NCBI RefSeq assembly: GCF_000471905.2
Contig: NW_006494943.1
Coordinates: forward strand, 6,433,634 to 6,497,633
Length of the DNA: 64,000 nt
Reading direction: 5' to 3'
From: Amborella trichopoda
Taxonomy: Eukaryota > Streptophyta > Magnoliopsida > Amborellales > Amborellaceae
A program made the translations under genes and the position numbers. The notes under the pieces were generated by a model. The model had not been told where the DNA came from and searched no databases. It saw nothing but the letters and a program-made list of their open reading frames with translations. Positions 13,201 through 22,946 of the stretch are shown here, in pieces. Position 1 is the stretch's first letter, and each line of letters opens with the position of its first letter.

Positions 13201-13333
13201 CAATGTGTACTGGATGATGAGCGTGGTAACATTGCTGAATTTTGGGTATTTCCTCATTTGTGCGGGTTTGTATGGGAACCAGAGTAAGGATGGGATTGAT
13301 GAATCAGTGATAAAAGAGGAGAGCAACAAGTAA
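1037..13333 (+). CDS. NPF2-like: NRT1/PTR family (NPF2, NAXT-like) transporter gene, three exons visible, N-terminal exon missing
   Basis: This is a proton-dependent oligopeptide/nitrate transporter family protein, predicted to sit in a membrane with twelve helices. Exons are 1037-1254, 3205-3785 and 12487-13333, and their phases agree (1, 0, 2). Together they encode about 548 residues ending at a TAA (13331-13333). Recognisable family segments are [12 protein letters not shown] and [19 protein letters not shown] (exon 1037-1254), [24 protein letters not shown] and IVYVQDN (middle exon), and [34 protein letters not shown] and GRLDNVYWM (last exon). Visible exons are open without stops. The helix-1 region reads [13 protein letters not shown] and lacks the ExxER proton-coupling motif of many NPFs, as in the NAXT-like NPF2 clade. 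The start codon and first roughly 25 residues must lie upstream. Substrate cannot be deduced; nitrate efflux is known for some relatives. The last intron is 8.7 kb and full of transposons. Confidence 0.92.
1255..1697. other. Intron sequence of the NPF gene, no feature
   Basis: First part of the 1.95 kb intron between the first two visible NPF exons. AT-rich; I see no coding or repeat signal before the MITE at 1698. Confidence 0.5.
1698..2072 (+). mobile_element. MITE family A, copy 1 (terminal inverted repeats)
   Basis: This is a 375 bp element with inverted ends. It begins GTTTGTATAG, contains GGCTCTAAACAATCAAA, and ends with TTTGATTGTTTAAGAGCC followed by ATATAAAC. It is closely similar along its length to 25738-26103 and more distantly to 10432-10797, 11973-12348 (reversed) and about 21640-21915. 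The conserved core has AAAACTTGAAAAT, ACGGT and TACAAGATGCACTATTTTT. It lies inside an NPF intron and has no coding capacity. Confidence 0.75.
2073..3204. other. Intron sequence of the NPF gene, no recognised feature
   Basis: AT-rich intron sequence ending in a polypyrimidine tract and TTCAG at 3204. Positions 3030-3190 contain repeated phrases of the form GGATGATACCAAATG and GATTCCAAATGT, suggesting old short tandem duplications. No coding signal. Confidence 0.45.
3205..3785 (+). CDS. NPF2-like: NPF2-like transporter, middle exon
   Basis: The acceptor is CTTCAG and the donor is TTCAG|GTATTG. Phase 0 in, phase 2 out. It encodes the segment from [13 protein letters not shown] through [13 protein letters not shown] to a Gly-rich, charged central loop that ends [11 protein letters not shown]. 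The loop is slightly unusual in its run of glycines and tyrosines. Confidence 0.92.
3786..4836. other. Start of the 8.7 kb last NPF intron, no recognised feature
   Basis: AT-rich intron sequence up to the long-TIR element. An antisense reading frame around 4136-4504 has no family resemblance and is probably chance. Confidence 0.45.
5128..7519 (-). mobile_element. L1-type LINE fragment (5'-truncated, degenerate)
   Basis: Read on the minus strand, it starts inside the reverse transcriptase ([15 protein letters not shown] at about 7500, [12 protein letters not shown] at about 7300, [13 protein letters not shown] at about 7110, ADDLLIFYD at about 6980). It continues through a zinc-binding RT-associated region ([16 protein letters not shown] at about 5770) to an RNase H-like end ([20 protein letters not shown] at about 5250). 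A T-run on the plus strand at about 5128 is the 3' poly(A) tail. Several in-frame stops and frameshifts interrupt the frames, and the endonuclease half is absent. It is inserted inside the long-TIR element above. Confidence 0.85.
7517..7690. repeat. Three imperfect tandem repeats of about 56 bp with palindromic cores
   Basis: Units start near 7518, 7575 and 7631, each with TGTAATGYGRTYYGRCAC followed about 10 bp later by an inverted partner (for example CTGGCAC ... GTGCCAG). This is the central part of the long-TIR element and resembles 11580-11830. Confidence 0.7.
7986..8754. other. NPF intron sequence with a short tandem duplication
   Basis: No gene. Positions 8635-8745 contain two copies of a roughly 70 bp unit including TTTTATTATGGGGGAGA. 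The rest is ordinary AT-rich intron. Confidence 0.5.
8755..9043. mobile_element. Short hAT-like non-autonomous element with 8 bp target duplication
   Basis: Flanked by ATTGTATG at 8747-8754 and 9044-9051. The imperfect inverted ends (GCAAGGTGGCAAT and, reversed, TAGGGCTGACAAT) lead into GGCTGGGCTAGCC/GGCCAGCCTTAGCC-type words repeated at both sides. An 8 bp duplication is the hAT signature. About 27 bp covering the right end and the target copy is repeated once more at 9052-9078. Confidence 0.7.
9357..9913. mobile_element. hAT-like non-autonomous element with perfect 8 bp target duplication
   Basis: Flanked by AATTCAAG at 9349-9356 and 9914-9921. Left end CGGTGTTCGTAAAATCG, right end CGGTTTTGCGAACATTG, roughly inverted. 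Subterminal words GGTTAAYC, CCGGT and AACCGT recur near both ends, and the middle is AT-rich and non-coding. It lies in the last NPF intron. Confidence 0.8.
9914..10431. other. NPF intron sequence, no feature
   Basis: AT-rich intron sequence between two transposons. Nothing recognised. Confidence 0.45.
10432..10797 (+). mobile_element. MITE family A, diverged copy
   Basis: Begins GTTTGTATAAGGTGC and ends GGTTGCAACCTTATATAAAC. The core has GAAAATCTTGAAAATAGACGG, TTACAAGATACATTATTTTT and CATACATCTCGAGGT, matching the cores of 1698-2072 and 25738-26103 with many differences. Its ends resemble the reversed copy at 11973-12348 more than those two. Confidence 0.65.
10913..11115. mobile_element. 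Foldback MITE (nearly complete hairpin, about 203 bp)
   Basis: The left half (ATGAGTAATGATGCTTTGAG ... CTAGAAAAGT) is the inverted complement of the right half (... GGGTCTCATAGGATCATTA CTCAT), with the turn near 11014. Arms are about 100 bp with scattered mismatches. There is no coding content. The family cannot be assigned; no clear target duplication beyond a T-rich flank. Confidence 0.75.
11116..11438. other. NPF intron sequence, no feature
   Basis: AT-rich intron sequence. Nothing recognised. Confidence 0.45.
11439..11942. mobile_element. Long-TIR (MULE-like) non-autonomous element, copy 2
   Basis: The left arm (11439 to about 11590: GGGAAAATTACAAAAAACTC, then TAAACAACTTCC, TTTTACCCC and CCCTCAAGTCAAAAA) is the inverted complement of the right arm (about 11825-11942). 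The right arm appears to lack its last 35 bp or so. The middle, 11590-11825, is built of GCGGTCYGGCAYAAAAT and GCACTTTGGGCATT words. Ends and core are related to the element at 4837-7985. An apparent antisense reading frame here (11446-11826) is just this repeat. Confidence 0.65.
11580..11830. repeat. GCGGTCCGGCAC-type repeated words in the middle of the long-TIR element
   Basis: About six imperfect copies of GCGGTCCGGCAYAAAAT and GGTCCGGCACTTTGGGCAT alternate over 250 bp. The same word occurs in palindromic form at 7517-7690. Confidence 0.65.
11973..12348 (-). mobile_element. MITE family A, inverted copy
   Basis: Begins GTTTATATACAGTTGCAAC and ends GGTTGCAACCTTATGGAAAC (inverted ends). Read on the minus strand, its interior matches the family A core (GAAAATGGACGGTCTAGA, TGTAAGATGCAC, CATTTCGATGTCGAGATGAT). 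It ends about 140 bp before the last NPF exon. Confidence 0.65.
12349..12486 (+). repeat. T-rich and (TTTTTA)n microsatellite at the splice acceptor of the last NPF exon
   Basis: A long pyrimidine run followed by about seven TTTTTA units comes just before TGCATAG at 12480-12486. It provides a very long polypyrimidine tract for the acceptor and is probably length-variable. Confidence 0.7.
12487..13333 (+). CDS. NPF2-like: NPF2-like transporter, last exon
   Basis: Acceptor GCATAG|CTTCTTG. It has 1 nt plus 282 codons including the TAA stop, and encodes the second half of the transporter. Conserved pieces are [55 protein letters not shown] and GRLDNVYWM. No stop or frameshift is visible. Confidence 0.95.
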
Positions 13334-14204
13334 GGGTGAGAATTTTTGTTACTTGGTTACTGTAAACTGGGCAGAACTAGAATTTCATTGTCTGAGGTAG
13401 ATGGTGAGTTCATAGCTGCTGCTTCTTTTTTTCTTACCTTTTGGGTATGTAATCCCATAGCTACTATTTTTTTCTTTTGGTTTCCCATGGTTCCAGCAAA
13501 AGCTATGAAAACCCCTTGGATTTTTTGTTCTGTGGGAGGAGCATATCATGGACCGCAGGGGCATCCACCGTCTATTCCCGACTAACGACGATTGAGATTT
13601 ACTGCACCAGAGCAAATGTTTCTCATCAGTGACTAGGTCCAGCATCTGGTGATGCGAATCGATGCCCACTAGGGGCATTCTCGTCTGACTGTCCACTAGG
13701 GGCATTCTCATCTGACTGTCGTATAATGTACTCATGCGGTGTGGGATAATAGTTTCCGTTATTTATCCCTTTCTTATGAGTACGTGAATAATTGATTTTT
13801 TTTTTCAAATATGAATCATATACAAATGAAACTCAAAACATCGTGTTGTGGCGTCATGCCGCTTTGAACAACCATAACTTCAAGATTCCTTTCATTTTTC
13901 AACCTTTTTTTCGTTGGTCTACGTACCATTGGGTCCACGTAAAGCTTTTCCTTCAATATATCTCCCACAAGATCAAGAAGATGAACAACCTTACCTGTGT
14001 TTTATTTCCTCTAATAAGATGGCTCCTTCAAAATGTTCCATAACTGTTTCAACAGCTTCTGCTTTTTTTTTCTTTTTCTTTTTTTTTTCTTGCAATTCTT
14101 CAATTGGGCATTCATGTAATCACATAATGTACCACAATAATGTATATCAAGATTTTTATTATTTACTGTAAATGTGGAAATTTTCTTCAAATATAAAGGG
14201 ACAA
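13334..14204. other. 3' flank of the NPF gene, probable 3' UTR then intergenic
   Basis: Positions 13334 to about 13500 are presumed 3' UTR, because the same sequence is kept beside the duplicated gene end at 19104-19333. Positions 13665-13720 contain a 27 bp direct duplication (CACTAGGGGCATTCTC...). No other gene is visible. Confidence 0.5.
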
Positions 14205-14780
14205 TGTCCTGGACTTTAAGCGTTCACTTGATGGCCTCAAGCAAGTTCTCTTAGGCCCTAATATTGAAAAAGAAATAGAGTGATCCTTAGCGATGACAAG
14301 ATTTCTGCAATTATAGGCTTATTGCACAACTGAAGCGTGATTCACCTCGCCCCTCATCAACCCGAGTCACTCCCCATGGCTTGGCGTCGGTGACACCACA
14401 GAACAGAAGGTCAGCTATAGATACATTTGCCAATTCATGAAGAGCCTTGGAGGAGTAGAATGGGTACAATGCAACTCGTTCTATGACCTCGAAGCTGCAA
14501 TCCTCGACTCATTCCCTAATCTCCTGCTGTGCTGCCGATTGGTCCTCTACACCCAAGCAACCACCGAAACTTCACTTTGAAAACAGAGGATGTATCCTTC
14601 GGGAGCTTCACCCTCTTCAAAAAACGCTCACTTCACGAGCTCGCTCTTGCCCTTGAGAACCTAGGCAAGCCATTCCTTTGTGTGGCCCGATCGGACCACA
14701 TAGATAACGCAGGGGCACCATACCCGGAGGTGTTACCCCCTAATCTTGATGCTCTACTACCGCCACTCCATTCGGTTCAA
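14205..14780 (+). pseudogene. UDP-glycosyltransferase (UGT83A-like) gene fragment
   Basis: Pieces of a plant family-1 UDP-glycosyltransferase middle region are readable. They are SPWLGVGDTTEQKVSY (about 14370-14415), KSLGGVEWVQCNSFYDLEAA to FPNLL (about 14440-14520), LPIGPLHPSN (14529-14560) and FGSFTLFKKRSLHELALAL to KPFLCVARSD (about 14600-14700). A frameshift separates FPNLL from LPIGPL. Relative to the family, about 16 residues (the segment with SWLDQQ) are missing before FGSFTLF. No PSPG donor-binding box follows, and the N-terminal acceptor domain is only hinted at (14205-14340, in shifted frames). The order NLLPIGPL ... AFGSF is typical of UGT83A-type proteins. It is a decayed remnant with no evidence of expression. 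Confidence 0.8.
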
Positions 14781-14939
14781 AGTGACCCACTGCCTTTTAC
14801 GCGGTTACTTTTGACATTATACCACCGCTTTTTTACTTAGCTTCATGCACCGCCTCTCTCACAGTTTAAAAGAATATTCTAGATAGAGAGAAGAGATGAG
14901 ATGCGGTGATGAGGACAAATTACTTTTTTAACATCCCTT

Positions 14940-17900
14940 TAATTCGTTACTCTCATCATATCTCTTAATTGAATGAATTTTTTAATTGAAATTGTCCTAC
15001 AAGTCAGTCATTTGTGTTGATGAATTTTGGTTCGATTTCTCGTTTTTTTGTCAACTCCCTAATAAAATGATGTCGTATTTTATTGTGCTTCAATCGGCTG
15101 TGAAATACTAGATTTTTTGTTATTGTAATGGCTAACATATCACAGAAAATTATTGTGGGGATATTCTGCTTTTGTTGTAAATCTAATAAAAATTTTCTGA
15201 GTCAAACAGCTTCACACGTTGCACTTGTTGCTTAAATATATTCAGCTTCTGCTGACGACAGAATAACAGTATTTTGCTTTCTTGATGACCACGATATCAC
15301 CTTTATACCTAGGTAGAATATATAGCCGGAAGTGCTTTTTTTATCATTAATAGAACATGCCCAAACACTATTAGAAAATCTAACAAAATTAGTATCATTT
15401 TCAAAAATATATTTGATACCACATTTCTTTCTTCCTTAGATATATCTTAAAATCCTTTTTGCTGCTACAAAATATAGTTTATTTGATTCATTCATGAACC
15501 TAGAACAAATACTGACTGCGTGCACAATGTATGGCCTTGTGTTTGTCAAATAAATTAAGGATCCAACCCAGCTTCGATAAATCGATGCATCAACTTTTTC
15601 TGCACCATCATAATTTGACAATTTTTTATTCACATTCTAAATTTCTTCAAGATACCTTCAACATATTTTCTTTGAGAGATAAATATTTCTCCATCTAGCT
15701 ATTCACTTGAATTCCAAGAAAATATTTCATAATTCTCAAATCAGTCATTTCATATTTTTTCATCATAGTTTTTTTCAATTCTTCCACTATTTTTCGTTTG
15801 TACCAGTATATTCAAATCATCCACATAAAAGCATACAATTAGGGAGGAATTTCCATTTCCCTTTTTTAACATAAAGTGAGGTTCACTTGGGCTCCTTTCA
15901 AATCCATTTTTCTGAAAATATTTATCAATTTTTCTATTCCAGGCTCTTGGAGCTTGTTTTAGCCCATACAATGCCTTTTTCAGTTTATAAACTTTTATTC
16001 ATTTTTTTTTTTCAACAAAACCCAATGGTTGTTCAACATAAACTTATTCTTCAAGTTCCCTATTCAAAAAAGCAAATTTTACATCTAACTAAAAAAATTA
16101 GAATTTTTAATTGGGCAGTTATGGACTAAACAGTTCGAATGGTTTCCATTCTGACAATAGGGGCAAGACTTTCATTGAAATCTATTCCAAGTTGTTGTGA
16201 ATAGCTTTTTGCCACTAGTCGAGCTTTATGGTTTTGAATCGACTCATCTTCATTATATTTGGTTAAGTAAATCCCTTTCAAACGAATTATTTCTTTCCCT
16301 TTTGGGTGATCTACTAATTTCCCCTGTCTTATTTTTCTTTATAACAGAAATTTCTTCATTCATGGCATTTACCCAAGTTTTCTCTTTAACTGCTTCTCCA
16401 AAATTTTGTGGTCCACTAGAAAAGAAAGCAACATTACATGATTCATAAATATCTGAAAGAGACCTTATTTTTCTGGGCCGCGCCTTTGAATCTGAAGAAC
16501 TTGGACTTAGACTTTCTTGTCTTGGACTGTCTTGTCTTGGACTTGAAGAGCTAGAATCATAACTTTATTTGAATCATCATTCTCTAAACTTTTTGTTTCT
16601 TGGCCAAAACTTTCAGTCCAGTTCCATTTGACTTTTCTCATCAAAGATAACAGCTCTAGAAATTGCCAATTTATTTGTTTTTGGATTGTAAAGTGATAAG
16701 CTCTTAAAACTTCACTGTATCCAACAAAGATATATTTTTCACCTTTTTTATCAAATTTTTCTCTATCTTGAGAAGTGCTTTCCCATAAGCAATTCATCCA
16801 AAAACTCTGAAATAATTTACTTCTGTTTTTTTTTATACCAAGCCTCAAAATTTATTAGGAAAGTTCTTACCTTTCAACATACTTTGAGCCATTTCAACTA
16901 TTGTTTTGTTTCTTCTCTCTGCTACTCGATTTTGTTGTGGGGTATATGTTGTTAACTCTCTTCTAATTCCATTATTTTTGCAAAAAATCCAAAATTCTTT
17001 TGACGTAAATTTTTCTCCTCGATTTGTGCTCAAGGCTTTTAATGGAAAACCACTTTGCTTTTCTACATCAGCTTTAAACTGAGTAAAAACTAAAAATGCT
17101 TTCAAATTTTTAACTAAGAAATATACCTACATCATTATGTTGTAATCATCAACAACTAAAAGAAAATATCTTTTTTTTTTATTAAAAGTTTTTGTTTGAG
17201 TCCATCCACATATATCTGCATGAACCAGTTCTAATGGAGCTCTTGTTCTTCCTAATACTACTCTGAAAATAGCAATCTATGTATTTTCCATAGATACACC
17301 ATTCACATATTTTTCTTTCTTCATTTATTGATAGTAGTCCAATTACTATACCTTTCTGATTCATTAATTTCAAACTTTGAAATTTTAAATGCCCAAATCT
17401 TAAATGTCACAAGTAAGATTTATCAATATTTTTATAACTCAATACATAATTTTCACATGACGACATCACCATAGGAAAAATCCTTGTTTGGGTCATTTTC
17501 ACCTTGGCTATAGTTTGTTTATTTTTCTTATCAAAAATCACACATTCATCTCTATTGAAATTGATTGAATACCCTTTTTCCATTAATTGACCAACACTTA
17601 AAAAGATTTTGAGTCAAGCCAAGAACATAAAGAACTTCATAAGTTAATTTAGGATTACCTCCTTTTGGTTTTACTACAATAACACATTTTTCTTTAACAT
17701 TTTGGAGCTTGCCATCACCGAGCTTGACTTGAGAAGTGACTTTCTTATCTATCTCAACAAAACTGCTTCGATTTCCTGTCATATGATTGCTACAACCACT
17801 ATCCAGATACAAAATATCATGTGAATTCTGTTGAACATTCATGTATGAATAAAACATATGATCTGTATTATTATTATTTTTTAGAAAAATGTACATTTTC

Positions 17901-19103
17901 TTTGTATTTAATTTTTCTGTTGAAACCAACAATCTTTTTTAGAATGATTGGGGTTTCTCCATTTTTTACATTTATATCTGCAATCTCTGGATTCATGCCC
18001 GGGTATTTGCAAATAATACAGTAAGATTCAAATTTACCTTTCCATCTGGATTTTTGTGGATGTTGAAATTATTTATTCATCTTCCTTGGCTTTTGGAAAA
18101 AAATTGTCTTTCACAACCTCTTCGACGATTTTGAAATCCCCCCCTTTCTTTATTTTCTTCAATACTGTTCTTTTCTGAACTGTCATTTTTTTACTGAAAA
18201 TCTTGTTCTATATTCTGGTTTGAAAAGCTGTTCATTCTTTGCTCATGTGCTTCAAGAGACCCACTTAATTCCACTTAATTCTTGTAATGAAAATTTAGAT
18301 AAATTGTTTGACTCTTCTATAATAGCTACAACATGGTCAAACATTACAGGCAAGCTTCTCATTTTCTGGACAACTTTTTTATCAAGAATATCATCTCCAT
18401 AACGTCTAATTTGATTTATTATTCCAGCAACTCTAATAAAAAAGATCTAAACAATTTCTTTATCTTTCGTTATCAAATTATCACTCTCCATAAATTTTGG
18501 AGTTTCATAAAAAATCACTTTTTTAGATCCCTGAAATTCACTTTCAAAATATCCCAAGCTTCTTTTGATTTTGAAGCAATTTTTTTTTTAGGAAATATAG
18601 ATTTACTTGCACCTTGCTGGATGAAAAAAAAGGTTTATGCATCTCTCTTTTTATTTTCCTTGAATTCATTATGCGTTGCCTGTGACCACAAATCAAGTGT
18701 TGTTGCATCTGCTGGTACTCCATAACCTTTTTCAACAATATCCCACAGATCTTGTGAGATAAATAGAGTCTTTATTTGGAGACTCCAGGAGTCATAATCT
18801 TCTCCATCTAATATGGGTATTAGATTTTGAGTATAATTCATACTTGAAATTGATGCAACAAGTAAATGCGTCTTTTAAGAAACACGAATCTGGCTCTGAC
18901 ACCAATAGTTGGAAATTTGCAAAAACATTGATATAATAATTTAATCAGAAAATAGCAAAGAATACTAGTAGAGGTGAGGAAGCAATATTAATTCAAAAAA
19001 AAAATTCACTATTGCATTTGAGGTGAAAGATATGACATGTTACTGGAAAGACCACACTCACTCACGTTTGACACCTTTTTGCTCTCCCTTTTTCTTCTCA
19101 CAC
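14940..19103 (-). mobile_element. Ty1/copia retrotransposon fossil
   Basis: Fossil LTR retrotransposon of the copia superfamily on the minus strand. Parts in order from high to low coordinates: a likely 5' LTR (about 18907-19103), a primer-binding-like site near 18892-18905, a gag-like region (about 18000-18840), protease and pre-integrase region (about 17250-17930), integrase (about 16500-17110), reverse transcriptase (about 15640-16400) and RNase H (about 15000-15640). A matching 3' LTR was not recognised. It is broken in many places and looks old. At its high-coordinate end it abuts the duplicated NPF 3' end. Confidence 0.85.
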
Positions 19104-19333
19104 TAAAGTAAGTATGGTATTGATGAATCAATGACAAAAGAGGTGAGCAACAAGTAAGGCTGAGAGTTTTTGCTACTTGGTTAGTGTAGACTGGGCAGAA
19201 CTAGAATTTCATCGTCCGAGGTAGATGGTGAGTTCTGCTTCTTCTTTTTTTGCCTTTATTCTTTTTTAATCTCCTTTTTGGTATGTAATCCTATAGCGAC
19301 TTTATTTTCTTTTTATTCCCCATTGTTCCAGCT
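19104..19333 (+). pseudogene. Duplicated fragment of the NPF gene 3' end (last codons plus 3' UTR)
   Basis: This stretch closely matches 13279-13505. It keeps ATTGATGAATCA, GAGCAACAAGTAAGG with the stop codon at 19155-19157, CTGGGCAGAACTAGAATTTC and GAGGTAGATGGTGAG, then looser similarity through GGTATGTAATCC to GTTCCAGC. Only about the last 15 codons are present, with several substitutions. It is a remnant of a second NPF copy whose upstream part is lost at the copia boundary. Confidence 0.85.
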
Positions 19334-19475
19334 ATTTAGTGGAGATCGATGCTATTAACAATGACATTCCTCTAACTTAACACAGGGAATAAACCGGTTT
19401 GCACTGAACCATTCATATAAGCGGCAGATTAGGTGCTATTCATCTTTGATGCCTTACAGAAAGTACATATGTTAC

Positions 19476-19831
19476 GAGCCTGTTTGGATGTGTTGCTGAT
19501 AATTCACTGTTTCAATAAAGTTACTCCTAACAATAAGTTATCGTTTGTTTGGTTGTATCCATCGTTTCTGAGATAAGCTTATACGCAATTTTACATGCAA
19601 GTTTATCGTATTGAAAGGTTGTTTTTTTACTTTATTCGAAGTAATTTTCTTAGAATCACATATTCTTGGCTAAAATAGCTAGATATCAAGGAAAAGTTAA
19701 AAATTTGAATAGATAGTATACCTAGTACAAATATGCACCAAATAACTAACAAAATGGTATTATCCAGAATATATTAATTTCAAATAGGATAATATATTCT
19801 TGATAAAATCAGTAATCATCCAGACATGCTC
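19476..19831. mobile_element. MITE with GAGCCTGTTTGGATG ends
   Basis: Starts GAGCCTGTTTGGATG and ends CATCCAGACATGCTC, an imperfect inverted pair of 15 bp, with an AT-rich non-coding interior. Ends of this kind are common in plant MITEs. The superfamily was not determined because no target duplication was clear. Confidence 0.55.
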
Positions 19832-21639
19832 CATATAAATCTAGAAAGTGATTTTACATGCCCACTCACATATATAAACACCAAGCGGTTAAGATTAATA
19901 GGAAAGTTGAGCGTCTGTGTGCCTCACTTAGAGGCACTTAAAAGCATATAAAGGAATAATTTATAAAAGATAATTGATCAAAATACCCCTAAATATTTAA
20001 TGATATTTTTAAATTTTTTATTTGCAAATTTATTTTTTTGATGCTTTTTTAGGTGCACCTAAATAAGAAGAGTGGACATCCAAAATTTCAAATTAATAAA
20101 ATATAAAAAATAAATAAAATTAAAACACTACATGCACTCATGGCGGTCCATTTTCTTCTCTTCTAATTTGAATCGTTATATAGAAAACTACCATTAGGTT
20201 GCATCTGCAAGTAAATAGTAACTTTAGTTGGCCTTTGAGTGGACCTATCTTGATCGGATGGCTCATGGTGCATTTCTTATTTGAATTTTATTTTTTAAAA
20301 ATCGTATGGACCTAAATTTTGCAGCATGTAGCATGTATAGTTCTTACAGGGGCACATCTATTAAAAATACAACTTTATTTTAAACAAATCAGATTCACCA
20401 AAATAACCCTAGAAGTTGTAGCATCATTTTCGTCACTCTTAAGAGAACTAGATATGTCACTCTTAAGAGAACTAGATATGTCCCAAATATCAGGACAATA
20501 AAGTAAAAGGGTGTTATGCACTCCGCACCATCCAGTCATGATCGGATTAATGTTATCAAATTCGCTTCTCTTTGACACGAAGCTTGGTACTACCCCTTCA
20601 GTGAGATTCGAACCTCTTCGAGCTGCTTCAGTCAAATTCGGGCAGCTTCAATTATGCTTTAGCAAACAAAGAAATAGCTATATAAATGTTTTTTTTTTTT
20701 CATTTTTTTTATTGTTATTGTTTTCCATTATTTGTATATATTTTATATATAAATATCTAATTTAAGTATAAATTTAAATAAAAAATCCATAATCTTCCCC
20801 TGGATCCACGGAAGCACCGAATTGCTTCATTTTTTCACCGAACACTCCGAAGCGAATCTAACATCGGATCAGATAATTAGATGTGCAACCAAAATTACCG
20901 TAGCGACTACAAATATCATCAGAGTGACAAAGGCCCCTTGATAGCGTGAACTTCAACATGGAATCATGTCAAATTTGAGCAGGGTACAAAACTGGACTGG
21001 TTACAATTAAAGGAATACACATTTCTTGGAAGTTGACACTTACAATAACCTCAATTAACACAAAGTATACGGTCATAGTATCGAAGGAGTGTGTACAACT
21101 GCCAACAAATATATAAATGTCCACACCTATTGACATGTGTCACTTTGCAGTACCACTGGCACTAAAAATAAGAAACTACTTTGGTATTTTTGGACTCTTC
21201 TTTAAATTAGCTACTAAGTCGGAGGACTTGGACTAACATAAAGTTGTTTAATTTCGTATAGAGATGCTTATATTTCAGGTCATTTGTGTGATGTCCTCCT
21301 AATGTTATGGATTGGACCTAAGTTACAAGGACCTCAAGGGTATTCTATATTAACGATCAGCCTAAATATCAAGAGAAAAAATAATAAACAACCAAAGTAT
21401 ATATATATATGCCTAAAAAAAAAATATTCTACGAATGAGATCATCCAATTTATGGTTGGTTAGTTCCAAGTGTCTAGAAGCTCAAAATCTCCGAAAAAAA
21501 AAACGTATTTGATGATTATGAGAGGGACCTTAAAATTTTAGATCAAGAAAACAATTTTAAGTAGGCCATTTACCTGAGAGAGAAAATAATACCATAACTA
21601 TAATCCTTGAGAGAGAATATATGTATAATATTATCCTGA
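19832..21639. other. Intergenic, no gene recognised
   Basis: AT-rich sequence. A perfect 24 bp tandem duplication (GTCACTCTTAAGAGAACTAG plus GATAT) lies at 20432-20479. Positions 20575-20880 contain TTCGAAGC/GAAGC words around an AT-rich centre that may be another degraded short transposon. No coding signal. Confidence 0.45.
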
Positions 21640-21915
21640 GGGAGTGCACCATATGCACTCTTTCTTATTTCCACCCTTAATTATAAAACTTAAAACTCCA
21701 AAAATAGTATAGATCAAACATAACCGAAAACCCTTAAAATTCTAAAAAATAGATGATCTAAATAATGTATTACAATATACAATATTTTTAAGACTTGAAA
21801 GCCCATTTTTTTCATATTCATATAGACCAAGGTAAAGATGATCAAGGGTTTTTTAGCATCATAACAACTTTTCTCGATGGGATTTTGATATGCACCTTAC
21901 TTCTTTATTTATGGA
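21640..21915 (+). mobile_element. MITE family A, degraded copy
   Basis: Shares the family core: AAAAATAGTATAGATCAAAC, AAAATAGATGATCTAAATAA, TGTATTACAATATACAATAT and CATATAGACCAAGGTAAAG-like phrases in the same order as 25738-26103. The ends are poorly preserved (GTGCACC near the left, TGCACCTTA near the right), so limits are approximate. Confidence 0.55.
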
Positions 21916-21959
21916 CTTGGAATCTCTCAGAGCTCAATATAGTTTGGGTGACTCCTTAA

Positions 21960-22946
21960 TCGATTAGCCATGTGTTCGCACAGTGGAACTCCCCTCCATT
22001 TACCAAAAAGGATATTCAGCTAAGGAGATCGCTGCTGGTTGCAGTCCTTTGGAATATTTGGCATAAGAGAACAAATAGAACATTCCAAGACAGGATGAGA
22101 GATGCCAACCAGATTAGTGTCAACATTCTAAATCACCTCTTCAATTGGATGCAATCTTTGCCTTTGATTTGGTGGTATCTTCAGAGCAGACTTAGATTCC
22201 AACCTGCATATATTGTCCTACCTCAAGAGACTGACAACCACGTGGTCTAATTCATGGAGATCTCCTCAAGAGGGTTCGGTGACAGTTAATTTCAATGCAA
22301 GTGAGGGAGAGAGAACTCAAGTTGCAGGGTACAGCGGGCTACTGCAAGATCACACAGCCAATATTATTTGGACTTATTCAGGTAGGCTCCCTTTCTGTAG
22401 TGCTAATGAGGCAAAACTGCCTCCACTGAAGGAAGGAGTCCTAAGGCTGCAACATGGCTATCAGAGGGTAATTGCAGAAGGGGGCTCCCACAATATATTT
22501 ACATGGTTTCAAGAACCCTGCTCCACTCCATGGAGATATAGAGATGTTATGTATGAAATTCAGATGGAACTTGATGGATTGCAAGTAGTCTTCCAGCATG
22601 TTCATAGGGAGAACAATGAAATAGCAGATGGTATACATTTTCAAAAAAAAAAGCAGATTGTATTGTAAAGAGTGATATTGTATAGAACATTGCTCCCCGG
22701 CGTTGTCTGTCTCCTTTGCTAGAGTTTTTCTTCATAATTGTAACTTTTCTCTATTTTTCTTTTGCTCTGATTCTTTCTTCTGCTATTTTTCGTTGGGACG
22801 TTTCTCTCGGAGCATCTCAGGCAAAGGATGCCCCCAGAACCAGGTAGCCCAGCTCCTTGTATAGAGTAGAAGACGAGTTTTGATCGTGCATGCGTTCAAT
22901 GTACATTACATTCATAGTTATACAAAGTGAATATTCAAAAAAAAAC
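21960..22946 (+). mobile_element. L1-type LINE, 3' fragment (zinc-binding tail and RNase H-like domain)
   Basis: One frame (21972-22250) reads LRRSLLVAVLWNIWHKRTN RTFQD, typical of the RT-associated tail. The next frame (22213-22668) reads VTVNFNASEGERTQVAGYSG, then LKEGVLRLQHGY, then HVHRENNEIADGIHF, an RNase H-like (RVT_3) domain. The two frames overlap with a shift. In the first catalytic motif NFNA stands where NFDG is usual. An A-run at about 22937-22945 marks the 3' end. Confidence 0.8.
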
